From Mugil cephalus (taxonomy: Eukaryota > Chordata > Actinopteri > Mugiliformes > Mugilidae), in the NCBI RefSeq assembly GCF_022458985.1, contig NC_061773.1:4656001-4720000 (forward strand): a stretch of DNA of 64,000 nt, in the 5' to 3' direction. The notes below the pieces were generated by a model. The model ran no database searches. It was given only the letters and a program-made list of their open reading frames with translations, and was not told the origin of the DNA. A program made the position numbers and the translations under genes. Positions 61,001-64,000 of this stretch are shown one piece after another. The stretch's first letter is position 1. Each line of letters begins with the position of its first letter.

Positions 61001-62634
61001 TTGCTTTATTTAGAGCCATGTTAGTTTGTATATTCACTCTGCCTTTATCTCCATTAGCTCCTGATGAAAATGTATGTGATGACTTCATTTTCTGTTGTTT
61101 GGTGCTTGACTGACAGCAGACAGTGATACCCCCAGTGATTATGAAAATGAAATAACCTGCAAAGCGGCAGCACCTATAACTAGAAATTAACAACCGTGGT
61201 GCTATGGCAGAATAAGGCAACGCTACGATTATAAATAATTCCATCCACTGAGTCTGTGCAGATAGCACAACATGTTTTACTGCCTTAAGAACAGGGCTTT
61301 ATCTGAAAGTAACTGGGAATATGTTAATTAAAACCAACATGTACAGACACTGCTTAGTAATAACTGCACTGTTTCATTAACCCTAAGATGGGTGTTATAT
61401 ATATATATGTGTGTGTGTGTACATATATATATGAACACTAACGGGGCTTCTAACTAGACCACAGAGGGTTCAAGTCATTTCACTGCATGAGTGGAGTCAC
61501 TTATGTCACGTATGCCACGATGTAAATACAGCATGCAGCAAAAAGCTGGCAGCCATTGTGATTTGGGTTACATTACACAGTCATCGCACCATTAACCACC
61601 GCACCCCCAGATAAAGGAACTGAAAAAATCCTGCCAGGAAGCATTCAGCACTTCATTTTAAGCCTGACGTGACATTGCAAAGCTTGAGTTTAAAGATGAG
61701 TGAGTGATACTGAGAAATGTCAGCTAAATGCAGACTGAGCTGTAACCCGAAACGACTCTGGTATTCTCTTTTGAACTGGCCCGGGCCCCAAGGATGCTGG
61801 ATCCACATGATGTAATGAAAACAAATCTGACCTTGCTCTTCACCAGCGAAAGGAGAACTTGCTCCAGAGCAGAGGAGGCCTGAGGCAAGGCGGTCTGCAG
61901 GTGGCCGACCACCACGCCCACAGCGACCCGCGACAGCTCGTAACTCAAGCCCGTGTTCTTCCGTACCAGCTCGATGAGTTCAGCTCCAATAGTCATGGGA
62001 ACCGGTTCAGGGGTTGTGGGGCTGCCAGGGGGGCTTTCAGCAATAGATGGGGGGGCTACAGGCCAATCAGTCTCTGGTTGCTCTTCCTCGGTGAGCTGTA
62101 AAGGAGGAGTGGCCTTGGGTGGCTGCGGCGCCGGGCTTTTCTTTGCAGGAGCTGGCTGGGTAGGAGAGTCAGGAGGCAGCGCGTCTGGAGGCGGCGCAGG
62201 AGGCTTCACGCGGGACGGCACGGGAGGAGGAGGGGTGCTGGAAACACTCGGTAGACTGACCTCAGAGGAGACCAGAGAGTGGGAGGAGCCGGACTCTAAA
62301 GAGTTGGAGCTGATCGTGAGGGACGGAGCAGGGGACGGAGGAAGAGAGGACACCCTGGAGGGGACCTCCGGTTCTGCTGACAGAGAGAGAAGCTCCAGTT
62401 ACAGAGCGTGAACAGGAATGACTTTACCAAGAATAGTGTTTGTCAAGTAGAGAGCTGCAGCAGGTAGCTGCAGCTACAACGTGTAACACTGTAATCTGGC
62501 GACGATGAGGTGATGACACGAGGATTTAAAGTGCAGGTTTCTGCTGATGTGCACCAACCTGGGCGTCGGGTGTTTTTCTGTTTTTCTGGGGGAGGCGGCG
62601 TGATCGGAGCTGCACGTCGAGCCTGGGGTGGTAC
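58084..62634 (-). CDS. nckipsd: nckipsd (SPIN90/DIP/WISH), C-terminal ten coding exons
   Basis: NCK-interacting protein with SH3 domain; it binds Nck, N-WASP and Dia, and with Arp2/3 nucleates linear actin filaments. Visible coding exons on the minus strand: 62559-62634, 61832-62376, 60560-60730, 59963-60049, 59593-59731, 59423-59503, 59121-59249, 58783-58872, 58509-58681, 58084-58308; all in frame; 571 residues. The first exon has the proline-rich [18 protein letters not shown], and the second a long Pro/Ser-rich linker ending in [20 protein letters not shown]. Then comes the leucine-rich, armadillo-like Arp2/3-binding domain ([90 protein letters not shown]). The N-terminal SH3 exons lie beyond 64000. 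Human NCKIPSD has 722 aa. Confidence 0.94.
60731..61831. other. nckipsd intron
   Basis: A 1.1-kb intron with one notable feature, the AT/GT palindrome at 61397-61432. Nothing else was recognised. Confidence 0.7.
61397..61432. repeat. AT/GT palindromic simple repeat
   Basis: ATATATATATGT, a GT-run centre and ACATATATATAT form a perfect 12-bp inverted repeat around about 10 bases. It could extrude as a cruciform. Confidence 0.7.
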
Positions 62635-64000
62635 CTGCAAGGGGGGAAACCGGCAGGGCTGAGTTAGCAACGAGGGCTACACTGAACTACAGGGACAACA
62701 AGAGGCCCCAGTCCACTAAAGTACACAGAGGACTTGTGGTGTTTTGACACATAATTATGACTGTGACGAGCTGCAACGATCATTTATAATTCATTTAAAA
62801 AAAATAGTCTCTTTATTGAAAAAAAAATGTCTCACCCTATTTCATATGACCAACAGTTGTAAAAAAAAAAGGAAAAAAGCTTCTCATTTCACACTGCTTA
62901 CACTACTTTTACAAGTAAACATTTTGCAAATGCTCCATGTTTTGCGCACACTGTAATAATCTACATATAGTGCAGATTATTTTATCTTCTTTTATGATTT
63001 TATGAAAAACAAAGATCCTCAATTGCAGAGGTTCACGCCTTAAATGCAGCGAAATAGGTGCGTCTCATAACACTGATGAGCTGGACCAAGGTAGTAAGAC
63101 AGCATCACTTCTGTCAAGAACGTCCATGATTTACAATCTGCCTTTTTCACAGCAGTCTTGAGTCATCACAAGGCACAGAGTGTATCAATGATGGCGGCAT
63201 TCCACTTCGGGGAGGTTCTGCTTTTGTGCCTTCTGGCTCCTTCAGGTTCACTGTCATAATTTACTGAGACACTTAATCCAGTTACGTCATCATTGGACAC
63301 ACCTGAGCTGTCGCTACGGTGACAGGTCAACATGTCTGCTGTTAAAAAAGGTCAATAAAGTGTTTCCATGAAAAGAGTAGTGAAGTAGTCTGATTAATAA
63401 AAAGGAGTCTGACTAAATTAAAAACAGCAATTCATTTACAACAGAAAATACTTTACATGCTGATCGGCCATAACATTATGACTAGCAATCTAAAATTGTA
63501 TCCCTTTTTCTGCTAAAACAGCCCTGACCCAATGAAGCACAAAGTCCACTAGACATGTGAAGATGTGTGTGGTATCTGTCGTTAAGACTTGGCCCTGTTG
63601 CCAGTTTACAGCGACTTTTCCCTCCTTGGACCACTTCTGATAGTGAGTGATCACTGCAAACAAAGAGCTCCAGCTCCACAGACGTTCTGACCCTGTCCTC
63701 TAACCATCCTAATTTGGCTCTTGTAAAAAAATCACTCAAGTTCTTCCACTTGTCTATTTTTCCTCATCAACTCTGGGGACTTTGGGACGTTAGTGGTCAT
63801 TATGTTATAGCTGATCAATGTATGCTTGTATTGTCACAATAGTTTCCATCAACTCTCATAAAATGGATTCAGTAATGACACCTGAACAATACGTGGTGGA
63901 AGTTTCTGACAGCTAGTTCATGCACAAAACAGGAACCATGGTTGAATGACTAACCACTGTAACAGAACCTACATTTATAGCGACCAGCCACAGCGTTGTG
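62635..64000. other. nckipsd intron upstream of first visible exon
   Basis: No further coding exon with SH3-type residues was found. It contains the third MITE copy (63454-63822) and A-runs near 62797 and 62862. Confidence 0.65.
63454..63822. mobile_element. Short non-autonomous TIR transposon (MITE), copy 3
   Basis: The left end CTGATCGGCCATAACATTAT pairs with the right end TCATTATGTTATAGCTGATC. TA borders (TACATG...AATGTA) fit TA target duplication. It keeps more of the parental interior than copies 1 and 2, including the reverse-encoded remnant DHFxW-like region near 63620-63640. No intact transposase. Confidence 0.75.

Noticed and set aside
61953-62411. 152-codon plus-strand Gly-rich ORF
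   Set aside because: It is the shadow of the Pro-rich nckipsd exon on the opposite strand.

Overview
The window is vertebrate nuclear DNA, most likely from a teleost fish. The evidence is a 5S rDNA array next to intron-bearing genes for SPEN, PKA-RII alpha, the carnitine/acylcarnitine carrier and SPIN90 (NCKIPSD), plus fish-type short interspersed repeats. The species cannot be named from the sequence. I see no bacterial, viral or CRISPR content.

Positions 1-41000 are a tandem 5S rDNA array with a unit of about 1.95 kb. Each unit carries two different 5S genes that point toward each other. Type 1 is canonical, with a TATAAAAG element about 30 bp upstream. Type 2 differs at A25G, T53A and T118C, and in most copies also at T38G, G82A and T84C; it has a weaker upstream element. 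The genes are separated by about 1.2 kb on the 3' side and about 0.5 kb on the shared 5' side. Both share a 3' flank with a T run and a CTCF-like motif. The array is clean at 1-7607, 12001-14106, 14607-16440 and 38975-41000. It is deletion-ridden at 10261-12000 and 16441-27432, and barely or not recognisable at 7608-10260 and 27433-38974. The decay looks like consensus error more than evolution. Array orientation flips across a 500-N gap (14107-14606).

A second 500-N gap (41001-41500) separates the array from the gene-bearing part. There follow the 3' end of spen (+), then on the minus strand complete prkar2a (10 coding exons, 407 aa), complete slc25a20 (9 coding exons, 300 aa) and the C-terminal ten visible coding exons of nckipsd (571 aa; the SH3-bearing start lies beyond the window). 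The prkar2a, slc25a20 and nckipsd set recalls human 3p21.31; spen as a neighbour does not (human SPEN is on 1p36). The spen and prkar2a transcripts converge tail to tail.

The most interesting material is the two-variant convergent 5S unit with its convergent CTCF-like motifs and nested inverted repeats. The strongest caution is that much of the array, and its join to spen, is assembly-compromised.
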